64,000 nt of DNA from Yersinia mollaretii ATCC 43969 (GTDB lineage Bacteria > Pseudomonadota > Gammaproteobacteria > Enterobacterales > Enterobacteriaceae). Where the stretch lies: NCBI RefSeq assembly GCF_013282725.1, contig NZ_CP054043.1:992001-1056000 (forward strand). Direction: 5' to 3'. The position numbers and the translations under genes were made by a program. Under the pieces are notes generated by a model. The model saw nothing but the letters and a program-made list of their open reading frames with translations, made no database searches and was not told the origin of the DNA. Shown here piece by piece: positions 33,333 through 41,101 of the stretch; the first letter of the stretch is position 1; every line of letters starts with the position of its first letter.

Positions 33333-34652
33333 TTATAGCGGGGTCACCAGCGTATCCGACGCCATATTTGGAATGATCATTTTACTCACAAGAGTAGGAA
33401 TACAGGACTCAATATTGAAACCACCCATCGCACTGACCAGTTGATCTGATGTCACATAATTGTGGTCATGGGGACCCGTTAAACTCTCAATGAGGTTTCC
33501 GCTAGCATCATACTTATGGCTAGCGCAGGAAGTCAGCTCGCCTTCGGCATTAAATTTTTGAGATATTTCAACGAAATCAATAATATTACCGTTAATATCA
33601 ACATCGTAAGTGCTTTCAGTTCTATTCTTTAGTACACGATGGGAATAGTCAAAATCCAGCGAGATTTCAACGGCACGAATAAGTGCTCCATTAGCACCAT
33701 AAATACTCATATTGTCTTCATACATCAGTCCATCGTGAAACCGTCTATTTTCTTCAACCTTTGATTGTAACTTACCAGAAGAATCAAACTTTTGGCGCAC
33801 TGTGGTCATTTCACGACCATCAGCACTACTTTCATGATTAAAAATGACATTACCGGCAGAGTCAAAGCTCTTATCCACTGTTTTAATGGGTTTTTCATTC
33901 CTTAACTCCTCTTCCGAGTCGTATACCTCTTCTGTGAGTTCACTCACATCCCCATTATCATCAAGATATTGGGATATATCAGCAATATCAATTAGCTCAT
34001 TATTACTGTTATAACTTCTTTCTTCAAAAGCAATCCATCGATTTCCATTACCATAACGGAAATTACTTTTTTCTGATCTAATAATTAACTGGCCTAAATC
34101 ATCATGACGCTCTTTAGTACTGAGAGTCAGTTTTCGATTAGAATCAAAAATATTTCTTAATTCTTCCCTCTCAGTTAATCTATTATCGTCATAGATCGAT
34201 TTCGTGCTTAAAACAACATCCCCATGAGAGCTAAATAGCTGTTCCACTTTATTCACTATTTTATGACGGAAATTTAATGTGGTTTCAAATTTCGAATAAA
34301 AACGTCCATCTTGGTATTCATACTCAGATTTATTGGTCATGGCAGATTTACCACGCCCTGTCCTGATAAGCTCATTACACTTAACTAACTCTCCAGATGT
34401 GTTATAAGTTGCATCATGGCGGTTAATGATTCGCCCCGTTTCGGTACGACCAAACGTCGTTATCACCGTTGAGGTCAATTCACCTTTTTTATTATGCACC
34501 ATCCGTTCACGCCAAATGACCTTGCCATTATCATCCAGTTTATCCAACAACATATCACCATTGACACCTTGATGTTTTTTAAGCAGCGGGTCATTCACAT
34601 TAACGTCATTATCGTTAACCGTATGCTGATCATAAGAGTTTTTATTATTCAT
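33333..34652 (-). CDS. YD-like repeat protein of unknown function
   Basis: A 439-residue acidic, Asn/Asp/Ser-rich protein with no signal peptide or membrane helix. Most of it is a chain of divergent units of about 25-40 residues built around YD/FD-x-x-G-x-L/V/I (FDSAGNVIF, FDSSGKLQS, YDVDINGNIID, FNAEGELTS, YDASGNLIES). They recall YD/RHS or MORN-like beta-repeats but lack the RHS core and toxin tip. The C-terminal ~60 residues are not repetitive. It lies inside the accessory insert next to ilvY. A secreted or surface role is possible but unproven. Confidence 0.6.
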   Translation of the reverse strand: MNNKNSYDQHTVNDNDVNVNDPLLKKHQGVNGDMLLDKLDDNGKVIWRERMVHNKKGELTSTVITTFGRTETGRIINRHDATYNTSGELVKCNELIRTGRGKSAMTNKSEYEYQDGRFYSKFETTLNFRHKIVNKVEQLFSSHGDVVLSTKSIYDDNRLTEREELRNIFDSNRKLTLSTKERHDDLGQLIIRSEKSNFRYGNGNRWIAFEERSYNSNNELIDIADISQYLDDNGDVSELTEEVYDSEEELRNEKPIKTVDKSFDSAGNVIFNHESSADGREMTTVRQKFDSSGKLQSKVEENRRFHDGLMYEDNMSIYGANGALIRAVEISLDFDYSHRVLKNRTESTYDVDINGNIIDFVEISQKFNAEGELTSCASHKYDASGNLIESLTGPHDHNYVTSDQLVSAMGGFNIESCIPTLVSKMIIPNMASDTLVTPL

Positions 34653-35058
34653 ATAGGTACCTATATTATTTGCCAGATTAACCCAATAATAATTATTGGC
34701 ATATCTTATCTAAAGGCATAATAAGTAAAAATGATTATCACTTTAGCAATACAGAGAGCTATTGATTGCATTTAGATGATAGTAATTTTATCTTGAAATA
34801 TCTCATGGTGTGATAGTCAATAAGCAAACATACGAATAACGTATGGAACAAGTAAAATAAATAATAATGAATATGAAATTAATCTCTTATCTTCAGGCAA
34901 TACTGATATATGCGTTACTCATTTATAGATTAAGATTATTTGATTGGAGGGCAATGTTGAGCGGCTGGTGATTACTCCGCTGACCCCACGGCCATTTCGT
35001 CGATTGAAGCGGTGATGGAATCTAACAGTGATTTCCGGCGGCGTGTCCGGTGCAACGG
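34653..35058. other. Gene-poor stretch with a possible decayed coding tail
   Basis: About 400 bp, AT-rich on the left. A short + strand frame at about 34975-35061 (ISSIEAVMESNSDFRRRV, then a stop) looks like the end of a lost gene and has higher GC than its surroundings. I cannot name the family. Confidence 0.4.
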
Positions 35059-35415
35059 CTAATCAATTTCGACTAGAGTCGCAAATTTCAGCAGGGCGTC
35101 ATTGATTACAACTTCATCAAGCGGTTCCACGAAGCGGGCATTTCGCGCCATAAGATCGATCATTCGGGCTTGATTAAGTAAAACTACACCTTGCGTTGCA
35201 CATCCTGTGCCCGATAGCGACACTGTAAAACCAGCATGACGCGCATAATTACCCCCCTGAGTTATTGGGGCAACAAGAGCCATACCGAGGTTATTAAATA
35301 GTTTTTTTGTCAATACCAGCGCCGGGCGGGCATCTCGCTGCTCACTCCCAATTGCTGGGTTAAAGTCTACTAAAACGATATCGCCACGATCCCATCCCTG
35401 CTTACGCTTCACCAT
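35059..35415 (-). CDS. chpB: ChpB/MazF-type mRNA interferase toxin
   Basis: A 118-residue PemK/MazF-family endoribonuclease. It shows RGDIVLVDFNPAIGSEQ, the conserved RPALVLT, LVAPITQGGNYARHAGF and VLLNQARMIDL, closest by eye to E. coli ChpB. It should cut mRNA at short specific sites when freed from its antitoxin. It overlaps the antitoxin gene by 7 bp, the usual type II arrangement. It lies in the ilvY-ilvA insert and may help to stabilise it. Confidence 0.9.
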   Translation of the reverse strand: MVKRKQGWDRGDIVLVDFNPAIGSEQRDARPALVLTKKLFNNLGMALVAPITQGGNYARHAGFTVSLSGTGCATQGVVLLNQARMIDLMARNARFVEPLDEVVINDALLKFATLVEID

Positions 35416-35660
35416 ATTTCATTCCCTGTCGGTGCGTCGTTACCCCAAACATCTTCTTCTGCCATCATTGGCGCATTTTTATCACACTGTGCGACCAACT
35501 CTTCAAGCGTATAACGGCGTTGTGTTGGAGTCAGAATTAATGACCCATTTTTTATTTCTGCATCAAGATGTTGCCCGGTGGTAACACCTAGTTTTTTCAA
35601 CAATAATGAAGGCAAGACAACGCCACTACTGTTACCCCATTTTTTGATTGCTATAGTCAT
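35409..35660 (-). CDS. chpS: ChpS/MazE-type antitoxin
   Basis: An 83-residue AbrB/MazE-fold protein. The N-terminal swapped-hairpin DNA-binding part reads IAIKKWGNSSGVVLPSLLLKKL. The acidic C-terminal tail (EEDVWGNDAPTGNEIW), close to that of ChpS, wraps the toxin. It should repress its own promoter in the 35661-36016 region. It is the first gene of the pair. Confidence 0.9.
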   Translation of the reverse strand: MTIAIKKWGNSSGVVLPSLLLKKLGVTTGQHLDAEIKNGSLILTPTQRRYTLEELVAQCDKNAPMMAEEDVWGNDAPTGNEIW

Positions 35661-36016
35661 AATATTATCTCCCGCAAGAAATTATACAAAGTATAAACTT
35701 AAGTGCGAAAGAGAACAATGGGAAATTATACATTGTATATACGCGATTGCCCTTTTTATCTACGTCGCAAGGGAACCATCACCATCTTGGCGGGACTGTT
35801 CTTCCAACTGCACACAACATTCTGCTAGAAGATACCTCTGATATTGAAGTGAATGATCAATAAACTTCACCCGCTTCCGGTAAAATTGCCTTTAGCAGAA
35901 GTGGTACAAATACCTCTCAATGAAAAATGTAACTCATTGCTTTAACAAGAAAAAAATTTGTCCTAAAGTAGCTGTGAGTAATTGCTCACACTAATACCCC
36001 TGACTATCATCGCCCG
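35661..36016. other. Divergent region between the toxin-antitoxin pair and rpn copy 1
   Basis: About 356 bp. A short palindromic tract (ttatacaaagtataa and, nearby, attatacattgtatata, 35684-35742) lies just upstream of the antitoxin and could be the autoregulatory operator. The last ~60 bp before the rpn start are nearly the same as at 37060-37120. Confidence 0.5.
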
Positions 36017-36901
36017 ATGAAAACGACCCCGACACCCCATGATGCTATTTTTAAACAATTTCTAACCCATCAACAAACTGCCCGTGACTTTTTGGAGATC
36101 CATTTACCGTCTGAATTCCGAAAAATTTGTGACCTCAATACCCTGCAACTGGAATCCGGTAGTTTTATCGAGAATGACCTGCGGGCTTACTATTCTGACG
36201 TACTTTACTCGCTAAAAACGCAGACCCATGATGGGTATGTTTACGCGCTGATCGAGCATCAAAGCTCACCCGATAAGCATATGGCCTTTCGGTTAATGCG
36301 CTATGCCATCGCTGCGATGCAGCGTCATCTGGATGCGGGCAACGACCAGCTTCCTCTGGTCATCCCCATCCTGTTCTATCATGGAATGGTCACGCCATAC
36401 CCTTATCCCATGTGCTGGCTGCACGCGTTCAGCGAACCCAAACTTGCCGGACAACTGTATGGCGGCAACTTTCCGTTGATTGATGTGACCGTTATCCCCG
36501 ATGACGAAATCATGACACACAGGCATATCGCCGTGTTGGAGCTGTTGCAGAAGCACATCCGCCGACGAGACGTGTCCGAACTGTTGAAACCCATGGTGAC
36601 TCAGATCTCAAAAGGTTACATGACCAAAGATCAGCTCATTTCTGTGATACATTACATACTACAGAATGGTGAAACGGCCGAGCCGGAAAGGTTTATCCTA
36701 GATCTGGTCCACTACCTGCCACAGTACGAGGAGGAACTTATGACGATTGCACAGAAATTGGAACAAAATGGCGAAGCTAGAGGCGAAAAGAAAGCAACCC
36801 TTAAAATTGCCCGCTCCTTACTGGCTAAAGGTGTTGATCGTATTACGGTAATGGAATCAACGGGCCTGAGTGATAAAGATTTGGCCCAAATTTGCCATTG
36901 A
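36017..36901 (+). CDS. Rpn-family recombination-promoting nuclease, copy 1
   Basis: A 294-residue protein of the YhgA/Rpn (PD-(D/E)XK, formerly transposase-31) family. The start MKTTPTPHDAIFKQFL and the nuclease core YYSDVLYSLKT ... YVYALIEHQSSPDKHM give D and E-x-Q active-site residues, followed by VIPILFYHG. A charged C-terminal region (EKKATLKIARSLLAKG) follows. In E. coli RpnA is a DNA endonuclease that raises RecA-independent recombination. No clear ribosome site precedes ATG 36017, which abuts the conserved upstream block. Confidence 0.88.
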   Translation: MKTTPTPHDAIFKQFLTHQQTARDFLEIHLPSEFRKICDLNTLQLESGSFIENDLRAYYSDVLYSLKTQTHDGYVYALIEHQSSPDKHMAFRLMRYAIAAMQRHLDAGNDQLPLVIPILFYHGMVTPYPYPMCWLHAFSEPKLAGQLYGGNFPLIDVTVIPDDEIMTHRHIAVLELLQKHIRRRDVSELLKPMVTQISKGYMTKDQLISVIHYILQNGETAEPERFILDLVHYLPQYEEELMTIAQKLEQNGEARGEKKATLKIARSLLAKGVDRITVMESTGLSDKDLAQICH

Positions 36902-37120
36902 TACACCCGCTAAATTCATTCTTCTAACAGTCGATGTGGCCCTAAACATCGTCTATTTACGCTATTCCTCACACCTTTCTCCTTGCTGACTTATCATTTA
37001 TCTCCTTTCTTTTTCTGTAAGTTATCATTTTGATAAATAGATTCTTTTTATCAAAAAAGGTTTATCCTAAAGTGGCTGTGAGTAATTGCTCACACTGATA
37101 CCCCTGACTATCATCGCCCG

Positions 37121-37993
37121 ATGAAAACGACCCCGACACCCCATGATGCTATTTTTAAACAATTTCTAACCCATCAACAGACTGCCCGTGACTTTTTGGA
37201 GATCCATTTACCGTCTGAATTCCGAAAAATTTGTGACCTCAATACCCTGCAACTGGAATCCGGTAGTTTTATCGAGAATGACCTGCGGGCTTACTATTCT
37301 GACGTACTTTACTCGCTAAAAACGCAGACCCATGATGGGTATGTTTACGCGCTGATCGAGCATCAAAGCTCACCCGATAAGCATATGGCCTTTCGGTTAA
37401 TGCGCTATGCCATCGCCGCAATGCAGCGTCATCTCGATGCGGGCAACGACCAGCTTCCTCTGGTCATCCCCATCCTGTTCTATCATGGGATGGTCACGCC
37501 ATACCCTTACCCCATGTGCTGGCTGCACGCATTCAGTGAACCCAAACTTGCCGGACAACTGTATGGCGGCAACTTTCCGTTGATTGATGTGACCGTTATC
37601 CCCGATGACGAAATCATGACACACAAGCATATCGCCGTGTTGGAGCTGTTGCAGAAGCACATCCGCCGACGAGACGTGTCCGAACTGCTGAAACCGATGG
37701 TGACTCAGATCTCGAAAGGTTACATGACCAAAGTTCAGCTCATTTCTGTGATACATTACATACTACAGAATGGTGAAACGGCCGAGCCGGAAAGGTTTAT
37801 CCTAGATCTGGTCCACTACCTGCCACAGTACGAGGAGGAACTTATGACGATTGCACAGAAACTGGAACAAAATGGCGAGAAGAAAGCTACCCTTAAAATT
37901 GCCTGTACTATGCTAACCAATGGTCTTGACCGTGCCACTGTAATGAAAATGACGGGTCTAAGTGAAAAAGAACTGACTCAAATCCAGCATTAA
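37121..37993 (+). CDS. Rpn-family recombination-promoting nuclease, copy 2
   Basis: A 290-residue near-duplicate of copy 1, with almost identical DNA from about 37060 to 37870 including the upstream block. It differs at the C-terminus (EKKATLKIACTMLTNGLDRA ... TQIQH against LAQICH). The nuclease residues are kept. C-terminal tail exchange with intact catalytic domains is a known feature of this family. The 220-bp spacer after copy 1 holds no gene. Confidence 0.88.
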   Translation: MKTTPTPHDAIFKQFLTHQQTARDFLEIHLPSEFRKICDLNTLQLESGSFIENDLRAYYSDVLYSLKTQTHDGYVYALIEHQSSPDKHMAFRLMRYAIAAMQRHLDAGNDQLPLVIPILFYHGMVTPYPYPMCWLHAFSEPKLAGQLYGGNFPLIDVTVIPDDEIMTHKHIAVLELLQKHIRRRDVSELLKPMVTQISKGYMTKVQLISVIHYILQNGETAEPERFILDLVHYLPQYEEELMTIAQKLEQNGEKKATLKIACTMLTNGLDRATVMKMTGLSEKELTQIQH

Positions 37994-38021
37994 TCAATCA
38001 GCTAGGTCCATAATTTTAACA

Positions 38022-38276
38022 CCGGAAAGGTTTATCCTAGATCTGGTCCACCACCTGCCACAGTACGAGGAGGAACTCATGACAATTGCTCAAAAACTGG
38101 AACAAAATGGCCTCCAAAAAGGTATTCAAAAAGGAATACTGATCGGCGAGGCTAATGGGCTTAAGAAAGCGGCTCTTAAAATTGCCTGTACTATGCTAGC
38201 CAATGGTCTTGACCGTGCCACTGTAATGAAAATGACGGGCCTGAGCGACAAAGATTTGGCCCAAATTTGCCATTGA
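38022..38276 (+). pseudogene. C-terminal relic of a third Rpn-family gene
   Basis: The frame continues from RFILDLVHHLPQYEEELMT through an expanded charged linker (LQKGIQKGILIGEANGLKK) to KDLAQICH. It has no nuclease domain. The stop and the next ~40 bp match the end of copy 1 (36895-36945), so the relic is the original 3' end displaced by insertion of copy 2 or by tail shuffling. Confidence 0.8.
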
Positions 38277-38440
38277 AACACCCGCTAAATTCATTCTTCT
38301 AACACTCGATGCGCCCTTACCGACATGAAAGCACTCCTCAGTGCGCAGTCTGTTACTGGCGTGTGTCCGCGTATTTTCGGCGTACCGTTGGATAATTTGG
38401 TGGTATCTACTGCATTGGCAACGACTTGCCAGCAATGAGC

Positions 38441-38489
38441 AAAAACGGCTCAATGAGCCGTTGATTGAAGTCTTTTGGGACTGCGGTAA
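38441..38489 (+). repeat. Relic of the ilvY 3' end
   Basis: About 49 bp match 33249-33297 at roughly nine bases in ten, in the same orientation. They encode KRLNEPLIEVFW in frame, like the end of IlvY. No other ilvY sequence is present here. It marks the far side of the insert that begins directly after ilvY. The preceding 100 bp (38341-38440) read as a short hydrophobic frame that I cannot identify. Confidence 0.8.
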
Positions 38490-38535
38490 AGGTGATGAGT
38501 CATCCGCTGCCAATGGTTTTTTGTACCTGATCTTA

Positions 38536-39327
38536 TTAAGGCATACAGATAACGGCGCTCACGAGTGCTGCTCCCGCCATGATATTGCTTGCAAGAAGAA
38601 CACTCACGACGTCCTCGCCATAGAGAGGGAAGCTATTGATAGATTCAATTAACTGGTTCTCTTTCCCTGCTGAAGGATCAGTCACCGTCTGAGGCACTAT
38701 TTCGCCTTCAGAAGGATCAGTCACCGTCTGAGGCACTATTTCGCCTTCAGAAGGATTAGTCACAACCTTAGGCACTATTTCGCCTTCAGGAGGATTAGTC
38801 ACAACCTGAGGCGCTACTTCGCCTTCAGGAGGATTAGTGACAACCTGAGGTGCGACTTCGCCTTCAGGAGGATTAGTCACAACCTGAGGCACCACTTCGC
38901 TTTCAGTCTTATTGAGGCCAACTGCTGGGTCATCATTAGGGAGGTCGATAGTCGTGCCATCTGCATCCAATTTGCTCTCTACACTCCCCAATATATTTCC
39001 TGTCATATCGGACTCAGTATATTTGATCGTGTAACCACTAATGTTACCTGCGCTATATTCCGCCTCAACATAGATTTTCATCTTATTAGTGCTACCGACT
39101 TTCATCTCTTCGATAGAATAGGAGTGAAAAGTCCCATCGCTATTTTCTTGATAACTCCCCGGCAACTGACCGATAACCGATTTATCATTCCCTCTGATTT
39201 TATTTAGATCAGAAAGAATACGTTCTAATTGCCCTTCATTCATTTTTATAGCAGGAATTTCAATGGGTAATGTTATTGAACCTATATCAGGATTAACATT
39301 CTCAACGTGATCATTTATTATGTTCAT
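38536..39327 (-). CDS. Acidic protein with six 13-residue repeats and C-terminal hydrophobic segment
   Basis: 263 residues with no N-terminal signal. Residues 1-140 are a polar domain of unknown type (EGQLERILSDLNKIRGNDKS; SIEEMKVGSTNKMKIYVEAE). Residues 142-219 are six tandem units of the type EGEIVPQTVTDPS, Pro/Glu/Val-rich. Residues ~237-262 are hydrophobic (VVSVLLASNIMAGAALVSAV) and could be a membrane anchor or a buried helix. The layout of head, extended Pro-rich stalk and hydrophobic end suggests a surface or secreted protein, by inference only. It sits at the ilvA side of the insert. Confidence 0.6.
   Translation of the reverse strand: MNIINDHVENVNPDIGSITLPIEIPAIKMNEGQLERILSDLNKIRGNDKSVIGQLPGSYQENSDGTFHSYSIEEMKVGSTNKMKIYVEAEYSAGNISGYTIKYTESDMTGNILGSVESKLDADGTTIDLPNDDPAVGLNKTESEVVPQVVTNPPEGEVAPQVVTNPPEGEVAPQVVTNPPEGEIVPKVVTNPSEGEIVPQTVTDPSEGEIVPQTVTDPSAGKENQLIESINSFPLYGEDVVSVLLASNIMAGAALVSAVICMP
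38671..38904 (-). repeat. Six tandem 39-bp coding repeats
   Basis: 234 bp made of six in-frame 39-bp units. Two neighbouring units on the C-terminal side are identical in protein (EGEIVPQTVTDPS twice) and two on the N-terminal side are also identical (EGEVAPQVVTNPP twice). This pattern implies recent slippage or unequal exchange and likely length variation among strains. Confidence 0.9.
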
Positions 39328-39504
39328 AAATAGCCTCCATCGTTAATCATCAGTTTTACTGCTCGATTTTTACTGCTCGCGTGAGCACTGAAATGAATAA
39401 CACAAAGCCGTTATTACTCAATAAACAGCAATAAAGTAAAATGAAAATAAGATTATTCAGGTGATGAGGAGGATTGATGGAGTGGCTGCCGAACAAAGTG
39501 GCTA

Positions 39505-39534
39505 GAGCCGCTATCAATAATACGATAGCGGCTC
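39505..39534 (-). terminator. Terminator of the ilvGMEDA operon
   Basis: Perfect stem (GAGCCGCTATC / GATAGCGGCTC) with an 8-base loop, 18 bp after the ilvA stop. The T run is weak. Confidence 0.75.
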
Positions 39535-39551
39535 AAATATGAGGGCGTTAC

Positions 39552-41096
39552 TTAGCCTGCAAGGAAAAACTTAAATGCTGGGTTGTTGGTTTCATCGTGG
39601 CAATCGTAGCCCAGCGCGGTCAGATGCTGTTCAAATTCCGGCTCGGTGGCCGATAACTCAAACCCTGCCAAAACTCGGCCAAAATCAGTGCCGTGGCTAC
39701 GGTAGTGGAACAGCGAAATATTCCAGTGTGTGCCTAAGGTATGCAGGAACTTCAGCAATGCGCCCGGTGACTCTGGGAATTCAAAACTGTAGAGGCGCTC
39801 ACGTAGCGGTTTCGACGGACGTCCCCCCACCATATAACGCACATGGAGTTTAGCCATTTCGTCATCGGAGAGATCCACCACCTGATAGCCTTTCTCCTGT
39901 AGCTCGGACAAGATCTCAGCCCGCTCAGCATAACCGCGCGTCAAACGTACCCCGACAAAAATACAGGCGTTTTTCTCATCGGCATAGCGGTAGTTAAACT
40001 CCGTCACGGAACGGCCGCCTAGCAGCTCGCAGAAACGCAAGAAGCTGCCTTTTTGCTCAGGAATAGTGACCGCCAACAGAGCTTCGCGCTGCTCGCCCAG
40101 CTCACAACGCTCTGATACATAACGTAAACCATGAAAGTTGACGTTAGCACCAGAGAGCACATGGGCCAGTCGTTCACCCTGAATATTATGCTGCTGCACA
40201 TATTTTTTTAGCCCTGCCAGCGCTAAAGCGCCTGAAGGTTCAGCAATCGCGCGCACATCTTCAAATAGGTCTTTGACTGCCGCGCAGATGGCATCACTGT
40301 CAACAGTGATCACCTCGTCCAGATACTCTTGGCACAGGCGGAAAGGCTCATCGCCAATGCGTTTCACCGCCACGCCCTCGGCAAACAGGCCGACACGGGC
40401 CAGATCCACCGGCTGGCCCGCATCCAACGCCGCACGTAAACAGGCCGAATCTTCCGCCTCAACCCCGATCACTTTAATCTGCGGCATCAATTGCTTGATC
40501 AGCACCGCTACCCCCGCCACCAGCCCGCCGCCGCCGACCGGCACAAATATCCGGTCCAGATGCGCGTCTTGCTGGAGCAGTTCCATTGCCAATGTTCCCT
40601 GCCCGGCAATCACTGCGGGGTGGTCAAAAGGGGGAACGAAGGTATAACCCTGCTGCTGGGAGAGTGCGATAGCTTTGCCTTTGGCTTCATCGAAATTGGC
40701 ACCAAACAGCAGCACCTCGCCACCAAAACCCCGCACGGCATCCACTTTGATGTCAGCGGTGGCCACGGGCATCACAATCAGCGCTTTAATCCCCAGTTTA
40801 CTGGCCGACAGCGCCACGCCTTGTGCATGGTTGCCCGCAGACGCGGTGATCACGCCACAGGCTTTCTGCTCTTCTGTCAGACCCGCCAGCATGGCGTAAG
40901 CCCCACGCAGTTTAAAGCTGTGTACCGGTTGCCGATCTTCTCGCTTCACCAAAATCGTGTTACCCAAACGGGCAGAGATTTTTTCCATCACTTGCAGCGG
41001 GGTGACTTGCGCCACCTCATACACTGGCGCGCGGAGTATCGCACGCAGGTATTCTGCCCCACAGGGGGCAGCGGATAAGGGTTGTGATACCGCCAT
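39552..41096 (-). CDS. ilvA: Threonine deaminase (biosynthetic)
   Basis: A 514-residue PLP enzyme that converts threonine to 2-oxobutyrate, the committed and isoleucine-inhibited step of isoleucine synthesis. The PLP lysine lies in DRQPVHSFKLRGAYAML. The glycine loop VPVGGGGLVAGVA is present, as are two C-terminal ACT-like regulatory domains (from about residue 330, ending HDETNNPAFKFFLAG). Length equals E. coli IlvA. It is the last gene of the operon and starts 5 bp after ilvD. Confidence 0.98.
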   Translation of the reverse strand: MAVSQPLSAAPCGAEYLRAILRAPVYEVAQVTPLQVMEKISARLGNTILVKREDRQPVHSFKLRGAYAMLAGLTEEQKACGVITASAGNHAQGVALSASKLGIKALIVMPVATADIKVDAVRGFGGEVLLFGANFDEAKGKAIALSQQQGYTFVPPFDHPAVIAGQGTLAMELLQQDAHLDRIFVPVGGGGLVAGVAVLIKQLMPQIKVIGVEAEDSACLRAALDAGQPVDLARVGLFAEGVAVKRIGDEPFRLCQEYLDEVITVDSDAICAAVKDLFEDVRAIAEPSGALALAGLKKYVQQHNIQGERLAHVLSGANVNFHGLRYVSERCELGEQREALLAVTIPEQKGSFLRFCELLGGRSVTEFNYRYADEKNACIFVGVRLTRGYAERAEILSELQEKGYQVVDLSDDEMAKLHVRYMVGGRPSKPLRERLYSFEFPESPGALLKFLHTLGTHWNISLFHYRSHGTDFGRVLAGFELSATEPEFEQHLTALGYDCHDETNNPAFKFFLAG

Positions 41097-41101
41097 GGAG
41101 A

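Noticed and set aside
38671..38904. CRISPR array suggested by regular repeats
   Set aside because: The 39-bp units are contiguous, in frame and coding, with no spacers and no cas genes.
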